In this document: positions 20,016 through 29,960 of the stretch, in pieces
How positions within the stretch are numbered: the stretch's first letter is position 1
Layout: every line of letters begins with the position of its first letter
Assembly (NCBI RefSeq): GCF_031877795.1
Contig: NC_133941.1
Span: 23,784,251-23,848,250, forward strand
Direction: 5' to 3'
DNA: 64,000 nt
DNA from: Strix aluco
Lineage: Eukaryota; Chordata; Aves; Strigiformes; Strigidae
The notes under the pieces: model-generated
The model's database searches: none
Seen by the model: only the letters and a program-made list of their open reading frames with translations
Told to the model about the DNA's origin: nothing
Made by a program: the position numbers and the translations under genes

Positions 20016-20797
20016 CGGCCGGGCGAGGCTGCGTGGGGATGGCTCTCGGGGTGCTCGAGGAGAGCCGCCGGAGCGATGCCGGGGGAGCTGCCCCCCAGGG
20101 AGGGGAGCTCGTCCCCTCGGGCAGCTCTGTCCTGTTTTCCGGGCACTGTCACGGGGCGGCGAGGAGCTCACAGCCCCCCAGAGCAGCAGGACAGCACAGC
20201 CAAGGGCTGCCTGACCTCCTCGGGTGCCCCATCTGCAGAGCGGGCGGGCAGGGGGGGCAAGTGCCGGGCGTCAAACGGCCTCGGGGGGGTCCCAGGGCGA
20301 GGAGGGCCTAGTCCCGGGAGGGGTGGGGGGTGTCCCAGTCCCGGGGGAAGGGCCCCGGCCGGGGAATCCCGCGCCCGCCCCTGGCCCGGGCGACGCGGGC
20401 GCCAGACCCTGGCGGGGCGTGTCCTGGGTGACCGGGCGGGGCCCGCAGCGGCCGCTCCTGCGGTTGGACGGGGCGTCCGGGGGCGGTGGCGTGGCCTGCC
20501 CGTAGCCGGGGCCCCGGCGGGGTCGAGGTCTCGCAGAGGAGCGGCGCCGGGCCTCGTCGGGGGCGGGGCCAGCGCTGGCCGCTCCTGCGCTCTTCTGCCC
20601 CGCCCCGGCCCCGTTTTCCCGCGCCGGGGCAAAGAGGGGCTGGGAGACCCCGGCGGGGCGCGGGGCGTGACACCAGGTAGTAACGAAGCGGCTTTATTGC
20701 CGCGGGGCGGTGAGCACAGTGCCTGCCGGGGGGGGGACGACACCCACGCATTTGGGGGGCCCCCGGAGCTGGGCAGGGGGACTGTGCCTCCCCTGAG

Positions 20798-21404
20798 GTG
20801 ACACGGGGGGGATTGCGGGGAGCGGCGGGACACGGCGAGAAGACTGGGGGAGACCGGGAGAAACCTGGGGGGCCCCGAGGGGATGAAGCTGGAGCGGGGG
20901 ACCCCCAGCAAGATTTTGGGGACCCCAAGGGGACCCAGCAGCACCGGAGGAAGATGGGGGCACCCCAGCAGGGACTCAGGGGGACCTCCAGGGACTTTGG
21001 GGACCCCAGGGGGACTCCAAGGGACAGTAGGGAGCCCGAAGGGGAACACGTGGGATCAGGGGGACGCTGGGTCCCAGCGGGGCAGCACATGGGGGACCCC
21101 AGGGGGGCCCCGCGACACATTGGGGACCCCGGGGTGACTGGTGGGGACCCCGAGAGGAATGGGCAGGACCAGGGAGACCACAGGGCACAGCAGGGTGACC
21201 CGGGGGAAGCCAGCAGGACACTCTGGGGGTGACCCAGGGGGATACTGGGAACCCCGGAGGTGCCAGAGAGCATTTGGGGGACCCTGGGCTGACCCGAGAG
21301 GACATGTGGGGGGATCCAGGGCTGACGCAGGGGGACACTGGGGATCACGGGGGCACAGGGGACAACGGGACAGGTTGGGGGGGCTTTGTTAGCCCTAACG
21401 AGGC
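20798..21404 (+). repeat. G-rich minisatellite-like tract (unit 3)
   Basis: Copy of the tract at 1524. No length change among three copies, unusual for a minisatellite and consistent with very recent unit duplication. Confidence 0.65.
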
Positions 21405-22912
21405 CGGGGGAGGGGCTTGAGGGGCATCCCTGTCACCGCTGCCACCCCCATCTCCCCCGCACGCACTGCATGGTGGCCCGCTTGGATGCCGTCCCCTGCC
21501 GCCTGGCTGCCGACCCTGTGAAGAATATGGTGGTGATTCGTGTTAAAATACGATGACTTTGTTAAGAGTTTACCATGTACATAAGTTAAAGGAGATTGGT
21601 CCTAGTTTTATGGTTAAAAGGGGTTTGGAGGTTTTTTTCCTCAGTGACAGATGCTAAGCAGGTGGAAAATTGCTGGCGGGACCCCTGTCAGAAGACCCCA
21701 GCAACACCGGATTGCGCAGGTGAAATATGATTGGAGGAATCCCTGCCAGGAGCCCCGGCAACACCAGAAAGCCCGGGAAAGTTTGAGGGACCCCGCTGCG
21801 CATGTGAAGATGGGACTATGAAAGAGAGTGACGCAGCACCACCCGGTGCTCGTCGGTGTGGAGCGGGAAGCCCCCCGTGCCCCCCGGCGTGTCAGATTTT
21901 TTTTACTTGTTCTTATTGCAAATAAATTTATAAAAGATATTTTCGGCTCTGCCTCGGCATTTATAACACACACAAACCCCCCCCCCCCCCTTCACGTGTT
22001 CTCCATCCCCAGGTTCCTCCGCGAGGCTCCCCAAGCTCCCACGTCCCCTCCCCGCCACCGGACAGGCTGCACCCACTTCCATCGTATCCCGCCGGACGCC
22101 TGAGTCCCTTGGGGGGGGCAGGTGGTCCCCGAGTCCCCTCGCAGGCACCTGCTATTGGCTGTGCGTGCTGGCTCAGGCCTCGAGGCCCAAGAAGAATTGA
22201 GGGGGGGCCCGGACACACCCTCCCCCCCCAACAATAAAAGGCTCCGATGAATTTCCACTTGAGCCAGCAGAACACGATGATCCCGTTCACGTGTTTCTTC
22301 TTGCGGGGTTGTCTCTGTCTCCCCGTGCCCGCTGTCCCCGCGGTGTCCCCCCCATCCCACGGCCACCCTGGGGGTCACGGGGCTGCCATTGGCCGCTGCC
22401 CCCTGCGGTGCCACTGCTGGGACCTGCAAGGACACTCGTGTCCCCTGGGGGGGGTGGGTGCGTGTGGCATTGGGAGGGGGTAACGCTGGGGGGGGGGTGA
22501 CGGTCCCCACCCGCGGGCTGACAGAGGCGTCTGCAAAGCGGGCTGGGGGGGGCGCAGACACACTGTCTGGCACCCGCGGGGCGGCGTGGCCTGCGCGTAG
22601 CACTGCCCTTCCTACACCAGCACTCGGGGAGAAAGCGACAGCACCAATAGCTCAGAGACACAAAAACCCGTCCTCGTCCTCCCTTCCACGGGCCGGCAGA
22701 GCCAGTGCCACAGACGGGGCTCAGTCACCGCTTTTTAGACCCATCTGTCTTTGAAAACGGCATCTCCTCTTTGAATTCTCCCACCGGCTCCCCATTTCAC
22801 TGCGTCCCCCTCGAGCCCCTCATTCACACGCTCCCCAATGTTTTTTTTACAAAGCCCCATCTGCCTTCTGGTCTGCTCTTCAGTCTCACAATGCCATTTC
22901 AGTAACTCCTCC

Positions 22913-23603
22913 TGATACCGTAAAAGTCGGTCAGAGAAGAACTCTCTAAAACTCCGAAGTCAGAGTGTTAGAAAGCAGGCATTCTTTATTTCAGTGCTGG
23001 GTGCATGGGGGATCTCTCCACCAAACATGCACACCTTAAGCCAGTGAAACCCCGACTTAAATGCAGGTATCTCATACATATCCACGGGGTCTTACAATAC
23101 AAACATACATATTCATAATGATGTGTAAATAGTCCTAGAATTTTCTGTATTAACAGTCTCTTCCGTCTTGTCTGAGACGTGATGTGTATCCTTGAGATTG
23201 ATGTCATCCGCTTACCAACATTGTCATGCTTTCCTCCATCTTATCGAAACGTGATCTGATGCGCATCCTTGAGCGGTGCCATCTTCCTTGGTTCTCGGTT
23301 TGATGTGTGATGCATATCCTTGAATGGGGAGTCATCCTTTGGGTTGCGAATCACAGGTGCCCCTCGTCTGCAGGGGGGGCTGCAGATGTCCTCCATCTCC
23401 GGGTATGCAGATGTCCTCCATCTCCAGGTGTCAGAGGCCCCAGTCCTTTGTCCTTGTTTTACAATTCAGAAATGCCTTGCTTTTACAGCTCAGAGATGCC
23501 TTGCTTTTACAGCTTAAAGGAATTTTAGTTTAAAGTACAATTTAAGTTTACTATAGCTAACTATTTTACAGTTATGCTTCACTTTCTTAATATACCTATA
23601 TCA
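22913..23603 (-). mobile_element. Solo LTR, 691 bp (unit 3)
   Basis: Third duplicated copy with the same CTCC flanks. The change from near-identical to diverged unit sequence occurs about 50 bp past its right edge. Confidence 0.75.
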
Positions 23604-24834
23604 CTCCCGTTCCACCAGCAAAGCCATCGCCCACTGCGTCCCACACAGACGCGGGCCTTCAGCATTCGGGCGCGAAAACCACTTGCTGAGCTAAGGCACA
23701 AATCAGAGTTCCCTCCCTCCCTCCCATAGAACATCTCCTCGGTGAGTGCCCCAACTCTGAGCTGTTAATAAAGCCCGCCTAGAGATACCCACAGGCTGGT
23801 GAAGGTCTTTAACACCACCATGCTGCAAAAGTAGCAGCAGCTTACAGTGCAAGAAAAAAACCCCCACAACATTTCTAAACAAATTCCACCTAGTTCATAA
23901 GAAATCTGAAGCAGCCGGGAAGGTACAAGCGACTCCTTTGGGACGATCCTAACAGACTAACACCATCCCTGGACGTTTGACAGAAGACCAGAGAGCTGCA
24001 TGTTGATTCCCATAGTAGGCTGTGAATTTGCAGATTTTCAGGAGAGGCTTAGGATACACGAGATAAAACGGCTTAGCAGGAAGAGAGTAAGGGCATATTT
24101 TGATCCTTACTGCGAGTGTAACATAGCCCTGGCCTAACTGGCTCTTTGTCTTTTGTTCACCTAGGTACAACACGAGTTTTGAGTGCCAAAGCTTTTCCCA
24201 CGTCTTCCACGTCTGTTAACGTTCACGAAGTAGATGCAGAAACGTGCTACAATCTATCATGGGCTGTGGGCTTGCAAATTTGAACCGCTGTTCTCTGCAA
24301 AGAACACGCGGTACAGGCACTCTGCCATCCCCAGTACTCCCAGTAACACACGCGCAGAGCACAAACATTCCCGTAGAAGACCTTGCGCCCAGCGTCCTCG
24401 CTAGGTAAGTGGCCTTGCTGGGAGGCCCGTAAGAGCTGGTGGAAAAAGCTGCCACCTCACTACTCTTTCATCTTCACCCAAAGGGATCTTGTGTTGGAAC
24501 AGTTCCCCGCTCTCCAAGTAGGTGCCTTATTCTTGGAGGGAAAGACACGCAGACATCACCTGGAGACGCTCGTGTCCCGCTCAGCGCCGTCAAGCCTCTA
24601 CTCTGCTCCCGCCCGGCTGATCCGCAGGGGATCCCACTTCCCACAAGTGCTGCCGTCTCTCACGTGACTCCACTGATGCGCTGACCCTGGCAAAGCCGCA
24701 GCCCAGCTTTATTCCCAGCTCCCCCGGTGAAAGGCCTCGCGACATACCGGTAGCCCTTCCATTCTCCGTGCGTGAGGAGCAAGTAGGCTACATCTCGCCC
24801 GAACAAACCACGCAGAGCCCAACACTTTACAGCG

Positions 24835-25157
24835 TCCCGGCGCCGCTCCTCTGCGAGACCCCGACCCCGCCGGGGCCCCGGCTACGGGCAGGCCACGCCA
24901 CCGCCCCCGGACGCCCCGTCCAACCGCAGGAGCGGCCGCTGCGGGCCCCGCCCGGTCACCCAGGACACGCCCCGCCAGGGTCTGGCACCCGCGTTGCCCG
25001 GGCCAGGGGCGGGCGCGGGATTCCCCAGCCGGGGCCCTTCCCCCGGGACTGGGACACCCCCCACCCCTCCCGGGACTAGGCCCCCCTCGCCCTGGGACAC
25101 CCCCGAGGCCGTTTGACGCCTGGCACTTCCCCCCCCGCCCGCCCCCTCTGCAGATGC
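24835..25157 (-). repeat. Inverted fragment of the unit's CpG-rich block
   Basis: Reverse complement of about 953-1277 of the unit, with several substitutions. It is fused at 24834/24835 to the truncated end of unit 3. It marks a rearrangement breakpoint at the edge of the duplicated array. Confidence 0.8.
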
Positions 25158-25189
25158 GCTGGCAGACGAAATAAACTTTCGAGAGACTT

Positions 25190-25320
25190 CAGGGAGAAGG
25201 ATGGGGGGGCCGTGGCAAAGGCCTTGCTGAGCTCCACACGGATGGCAGCCACAGCTCTTCCTTGGCCGCGGAGCTAGCCACGCTCCATCACAGAAGGCCA
25301 CTAGGCTGCTCAGGCCGCAC
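25190..25320 (-). mobile_element. CR1 LINE reverse-transcriptase remnant
   Basis: On the minus strand the decayed reading resembles the CR1 reverse-transcriptase stretch around the FYDKV and SKAFDT region (a GAGCTCAGCAAGGCCTTTGCC-like core). Frameshifted and non-functional. It lies immediately upstream of the gene C promoter. Confidence 0.5.
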
Positions 25321-25441
25321 ACGCCCAGCCTGCGCTCTCTTCCGGGTCCCTTGTGCATCACAAATAATTTAAGAAAATACTTTTTTTCTGGTTTATTGAT
25401 TGACTTTGCTCTGTCACAGACGCCCGCGGTGACACGCTGCC

Positions 25442-25449
25442 TATAAATA
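25442..25449 (+). promoter_or_regulatory. Gene C TATA box
   Basis: TATAAATA, 63 bases before the gene C ATG, in the same downstream context as gene A (ACTGACCGCTCAG follows). Unlike gene A, no CRE-like octamers lie upstream; that side is CR1-derived. Confidence 0.6.
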
Positions 25450-25511
25450 CTGACCGCTCAGCCCCCGGCCCCCACTGCAGCAGCAGCAGCATAACAGGAG
25501 GGCAGGGGGCC

Positions 25512-26980
25512 ATGGCCCTCGCCCGCCACCTCCTCCTCATCCTCCTCCTCCTGGTGGCCCTGCACGCCAGGGCTGCCCGGGCTGCTCCATGGCGACCGCG
25601 GGGAGCAGGTAAGCCAGCGGCCACTGGCGCAGCCTTTCACGGGCCAGCGGGCTCTTCTCCCCGAGAAGCGTGGATGGTGGCTTTTTCCCTCCAGTGCTTC
25701 AGCGAGGGCTTTGTCTCTGCGTGCCAGAGGGAAGGGGCTGGGCTCAGCGATGTGCCCCGGTGCACCTTCCCTTTCAAAGCTCTCTTTGCTGGCCGCTCTC
25801 ACCCTGTGCTGCTCCTGGCGCTGGCTGCCGTGCCGGCGGGCTTGTTGGGGCCGAGTTCAGAGCCGGTGTGAGCTCCAGGGAGCCCTTTCTTCCGGCAGCT
25901 TGGTGCGGCGCTTCGGTTCCTCCCAGCGTGGTGCCGCTGCAGGTCAGCCGGCGTCGCCCGTCGGGATCGCTGTGTGTCTGCCAGAGCAGCGCAGAGCGGG
26001 AGCCCTCCCGTGAGCCGAGGCCCAGAGCGATGCCCTGACTGCCAGACTGGGCAGGGGCTTCGAGGGCACCTCCCCGTCCCCCTGCATCCTCCGTGCCTCA
26101 GCCACGGGCAGGTTTTACCTGTCGTCTCTTCTTTTTGGCAGTGATCTCAAAGCCCAGACCAGACAACCCAAGCAAAGCAGACTCAGGTACTGAGCATTCC
26201 CGCTGGGGTCCCCAAGTGGGAGACGCATCCCGAAACCTGGCAGCGGCTGCAGGCAAAGGCCGAAGGGGAGAGCAAGGCTCGAGTGTCTCTTGAGAAGGCC
26301 CGACTCCGTCCCCTGGGGGAGTGGGAGCTGGCCTGGGGGCAGGGAGAGTCGGGGGTGGGTGGCTCTACCCACTGCAGGGATGGTTTTTGTCCATGTTCCT
26401 CGAAGCAGCGACTGGCCAGGCAGCTGCGCTCCCCCCGCCCGTGCTCTCCTTCTGGCTGCCAGAGTTTTGTTTGGAGGGACAACCTGTCCCAAAGGGCGGG
26501 AGGGTGCCCCCAGGCACCAGCACTGGGGGAGACAGAACTTCCTGGGTGTATGGAATGTGCTGTGAGCTTACCGGTGGTGCACAGGATGGGCTAATGTCCC
26601 GAATTGCTCCTCCAGATACGGTCAGGGAGGAAGCCCAAAGGATTCCAGTCCCCAGAGCAGTGCGAGCGTTTCCTGTCGCCAGGATGTGCGGTGGCACTGC
26701 ATGATTGCCACGTTAGCGATGGTGATATCTGTGCCACTTGTACTGTTGCTCTGCTGTTTCTTCATCTGGCGGTACAGGAAGATAAAAGTGTGAGTTGATG
26801 ATTTCTTCCCCCCCACCCCACTTCCTTGGATGGCCGCTCGTGGGCTGTCTGTGGCGCAGAGTCCCTGTGTCTCACCTGCAGCCGAGCGTCTCAGCTGTCT
26901 TTTGTCTCCACAGGAAGGTCTCTGCAGCATCAGGAAACCCCAGGTCTGCTCTTGGGCTTCTGTTGAAGTTTGCATTATAA
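25512..26980 (+). CDS. Gene C, diverged paralogue of gene A, type I membrane protein-like
   Basis: Exon 1 (25512-25608) encodes MALARH plus the same Leu-rich signal peptide as gene A. Exon 2 starts near 25695 and matches gene A only for its first 30 or so bases, then carries different sequence. Exon 26142-26186 (45 bp) matches gene A exon 5. The transmembrane exon 26616-26789 encodes IATLAMVISVPLVLLLCC followed by WRYRKIK, and its GT|GTGAGT donor aligns with gene A exon 6. The last exon, 26914-26980, ends in TAA. No copies of exons 3 and 4 were seen. The transmembrane frame needs a phase 2 entry at 26616, whereas gene A uses phase 1; the upstream frame differs or a frameshift is present. Family unrecognised. 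Confidence 0.5.
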
Positions 26981-26995
26981 ACAGACAATAATTAA

Positions 26996-27016
26996 AATAA
27001 AATTTATTTTAATAAA
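26996..27016 (+). terminator. Gene C poly(A) signals
   Basis: AATAAA at 26996-27001 and again at 27011-27016, starting only 16 bases after the gene C stop codon, implying an extremely short 3' UTR. They support 26980 as the true end of the coding sequence. Confidence 0.6.
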
Positions 27017-27059
27017 ATCAGCTGGCAGTTCAGCAATTATTCATAAATGGTAGATCCAT

Positions 27060-28250
27060 ATGTCTGTGAGACCAAATGCTGTTGCTACACAGACTCCTGG
27101 GATTCAATGACAATCCAAAACACTTGGTCACTCACTCACTTCAAAAGTGTGAGGCTCTGAACCTTGAGGACTTAGTTTGGGCAGTGTCCTGACCCAGGGG
27201 GGGAACCTCAAGGAGTTTCCTTGGGTTGGGTCCCGACCCAGGGGGAGACTCCTTGACTGCAGCGTGCTGCTCCAGAGTGGACTAGCTCAAAAAGGCTCCC
27301 CCAGGGGACTCCATTTATACCTGAGCCAAACCTCATCTGTGGTCACTATCAGCCCTTACTGAGGGCCCCAATTACTGTAAGGCCCTCAGAACAAGGGCAC
27401 GAAAAGAAAGAAATCAATGGCCACTATGTTTCAGCAGCCAGGAAGCCCCATTTCCATCGAGCGAGTGCACCTGCCACACAACCCACCCCATGACTACAGT
27501 CATGGTTCGGCTGGTTTCCTTGCAGTGGTGGCACAGTTGCCTCTTGCCTCCAAGATTAAAAGGGAGTGCAGTCCCACCGAGTTTCAGTGCTCATTGGTAG
27601 ATCATCATTCCCAGATAACCACACAAATCTCAAAAGACATACTCTGCTATTAACACAGACTTCACTACTTATACACAAATATAACCTATTATAATACAAA
27701 CCATAACAAACATAACCACCATCATTATCAAAACTGAAGGAAATGAATTAACCATTCTGACAAGGAAAATTCAAACATATCCAACCCACCAGTTAATACC
27801 ACAACAATTGCCTTTGAGTCTCTTGCCACTTTCTTCATTTGTGAAGAAAGAAGATTCATGAAGTAGCATGAACACATTCGGGACACAGAAACACCTTCCT
27901 CCCTTAACAGCACAAAGTTCAATCACATTCTTCTAAAAGATGCCAAGTTCACAAAAATTCATTCACCACCACATCGTCATCCAAGTCCTGATTGTTCGTA
28001 GCGCTCACTACCACCATTGCCAATAGGGGTGCCGAAGCCATCTGTTTTTCCAAGATCCTGGAAGAAATCAGAACTATACCTCGGATTAAAACCCGGGCAT
28101 CAAGTTAAAAGTCAGGAATTATCCATCGGGCACTAATACAGTGAGTTCTTCCGCCTTTACCTAGGGCCTCCCAGGCACGTCACCCTCTAGGTTTTACTAA
28201 TGTTGTAGGCACAACGCCAACTGAAGGTAACTTTACCATGACAGGTTGGC
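27060..28250 (-). mobile_element. Decayed retroviral LTR/flank-like sequence
   Basis: Non-coding, non-conserved stretch next to the minus-strand integrase remnant. It contains repeated GACCCAGGGGG-like words near 27190-27250. I infer it is the 3' flank (envelope or LTR side) of that element. No defined termini were found. Confidence 0.3.
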
Positions 28251-28254
28251 CTAC

Positions 28255-28690
28255 CTATATTTTCGATGGCAACTGGCCCTTGTGAGCACCAGGCGATAAC
28301 CCCATGGCGCAAAATGCTTGTATCTTTGGGTTCACATAATTTCCCCAGCAGTTATTAACAATAAAAACCACTTGTGATAACCATATGTCCCAGTTGTGTC
28401 TTGAGACAACCGAAACCATTAATTCACTCGACAATGCCATTAGCCTGAGGATGAGATGGTGTATGAAACACCAACTTAGCACCTTCTCCTGGTGCCCAGT
28501 CTTGCACCACTGTGGCTGTGGAATGTGGTATGTTGTCACTTTGAATACATTCAAGGATGGGCAAGATACTAAACCATCATCACAGAACTTGGACTGTAGG
28601 ACATCTTTTGAACTGAAGACAGGCAATTTTCCCAGAAAGCAGGTATGGCCTACAGAGGACAATAAGCCAGCAACTGGGATCAGGGATTGA
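28255..28690 (-). mobile_element. Endogenous retrovirus integrase remnant
   Basis: The minus-strand translation carries the end of a retroviral integrase catalytic core: VVQDWAPGEGAK, then FHTPSHPQANGIVE, the third acidic DDE residue. A stop codon follows immediately where the family has Arg, and further stops lie downstream. Clearly dead. Only a fragment of pol remains. Confidence 0.7.
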
Positions 28691-28729
28691 TACTCAGGAC
28701 TGCTGATCCCACTGCTCAGGCTCCCAGTT

Positions 28730-29380
28730 CTGAGCTGATGGCGGCAATTAGTGATTGCTACTTTACAACGTTCCCCATTGACACAGGAGCCCAAATATCA
28801 GGGGTAGATAAGGACACTTACAAAGGACAGCCTCCACTTGGCAAGCAGTTCCTCTTCTAGGTGGCAATGGTAAATCACTACCCACCCACTGGTCAGGGCT
28901 AAATTCATTCTATCTAATGGACCGACAGTCAGGCCTTACTTTTAGGTCCCTGTAAGAGGTTAGGCACGGATGAGTTGAAGGGTCAGTTGTGGGTGGACTC
29001 GCGGGGGGTGGGGGGGTGGGGAAGCGGGAAATAGGGGCACCATGTGCTCTACCCCACAGTTTACCTTGCATCAATGCATCCCTGACTGTGAACCTGTTGC
29101 AAATGGGTCATGAGCATGAGGTCCAGGTCCTGTCCATTTATCCTACAAGTCACCATCTGGGCTGTTCCTGAACTGATGAAAGAGCTCGAAGAACGGGGAA
29201 GTGTGGTCAAGTCTCATTCCTGCTACAATTCTCCCGCATGGCCAGTAGAGAAACTCATGGCAAGTGATGACTCGCCGCAGGTTACAGAGCCACTGAACTG
29301 CTCCACTGAACTGCTCACTGTGGCTGTTCCCGGTCTGATTGATACACTCCATTGTCTCAATGAACAAGCCTTGCCATGAA
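28730..29380 (+). mobile_element. Endogenous retrovirus protease and reverse-transcriptase remnant
   Basis: The plus strand encodes an aspartic protease signature (PIDTGAQISG, at about 28778-28807) and then, after a stop and a frame break, an N-terminal reverse-transcriptase stretch (YNSPAWPVEK, about 29224-29253, with LLTVAVPG further on). Order and spacing fit a shrunken pro-pol. It faces the opposite way to the adjacent integrase remnant, so two insertions or one inversion. Confidence 0.65.
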
Positions 29381-29499
29381 TGGCAACAGTAGAGTAGAGC
29401 AGTAGCTCCGCTTGATCCCCTGCTGCTGCGCAGGCTACAGCATGTCCAGACGTGCACCCAAAACCTCTGGTTGCTGTGTCTCATGGCTAAGGCAGAGTG

Positions 29500-29960
29500 A
29501 AATAATAGAATGGTTTGGGTTGGAAGGGACCTTTAAAGGTCTTCTAGTCCAACTCCCCTGCAAGGAGCATCTTCAACTTGATCAAGTTGCTCAGAGCCTC
29601 TAGGGATGGGGCATCTACCACCCCTCTGTTTCCAGTGTTTCTCCACCCTCATTGTTAAAAAAAATGTCTTCCTTATATCTAGTCTGAATCTACCCTCTTT
29701 CAGTTTAAACCCATTACACCTTCTCCTACCACAACAGGCCCTATTAAAAACTCTGTCCCCATCTTTCTTATAAGCTTCTTTTAAGTATTGAAAAGCTCCA
29801 GTCAAGTCTCCCCAAACCTTCTCTTCTCCAGGCTGCACAAGTGCATCTCTCAGCCTTTCTCCACAGGAGACATGTTCCATCCTCTGACTGTTTTTGTGGC
29901 CTCCTCTGGACCTGCTCCAACGGGTCCACTCAAGTCCCCTTTGTGCACCACAATGCTTTG
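29500..29960 (-). mobile_element. CR1 LINE 3' end
   Basis: Reads GAATGGTTTGGGTTGGAAGG, then the well known CR1 3' region (CTCTTTCAGTTTAAACCCATTACA; GTGGCCTCCTCTGGACC). This is the complement of the CR1 sense strand, so the element is on minus. 5' truncated, as is usual for CR1. Confidence 0.9.

Larger units (their letters stand above)
19275..24834. repeat. Tandem segmental duplication, partial unit 3
   Basis: Truncated third copy. From 19275 to about 23655 it is nearly identical to units 1 and 2. From 23656 to 24834 it is distinctly more diverged (about 25 visible differences, including small insertions around 23848-23870), so it behaves as an older copy. It stops at 24834 inside the sequence that lies at about 5560 in unit 1, where it is fused to an inverted piece of the CpG block. 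It therefore lacks gene B and the second LTR. Confidence 0.9.
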
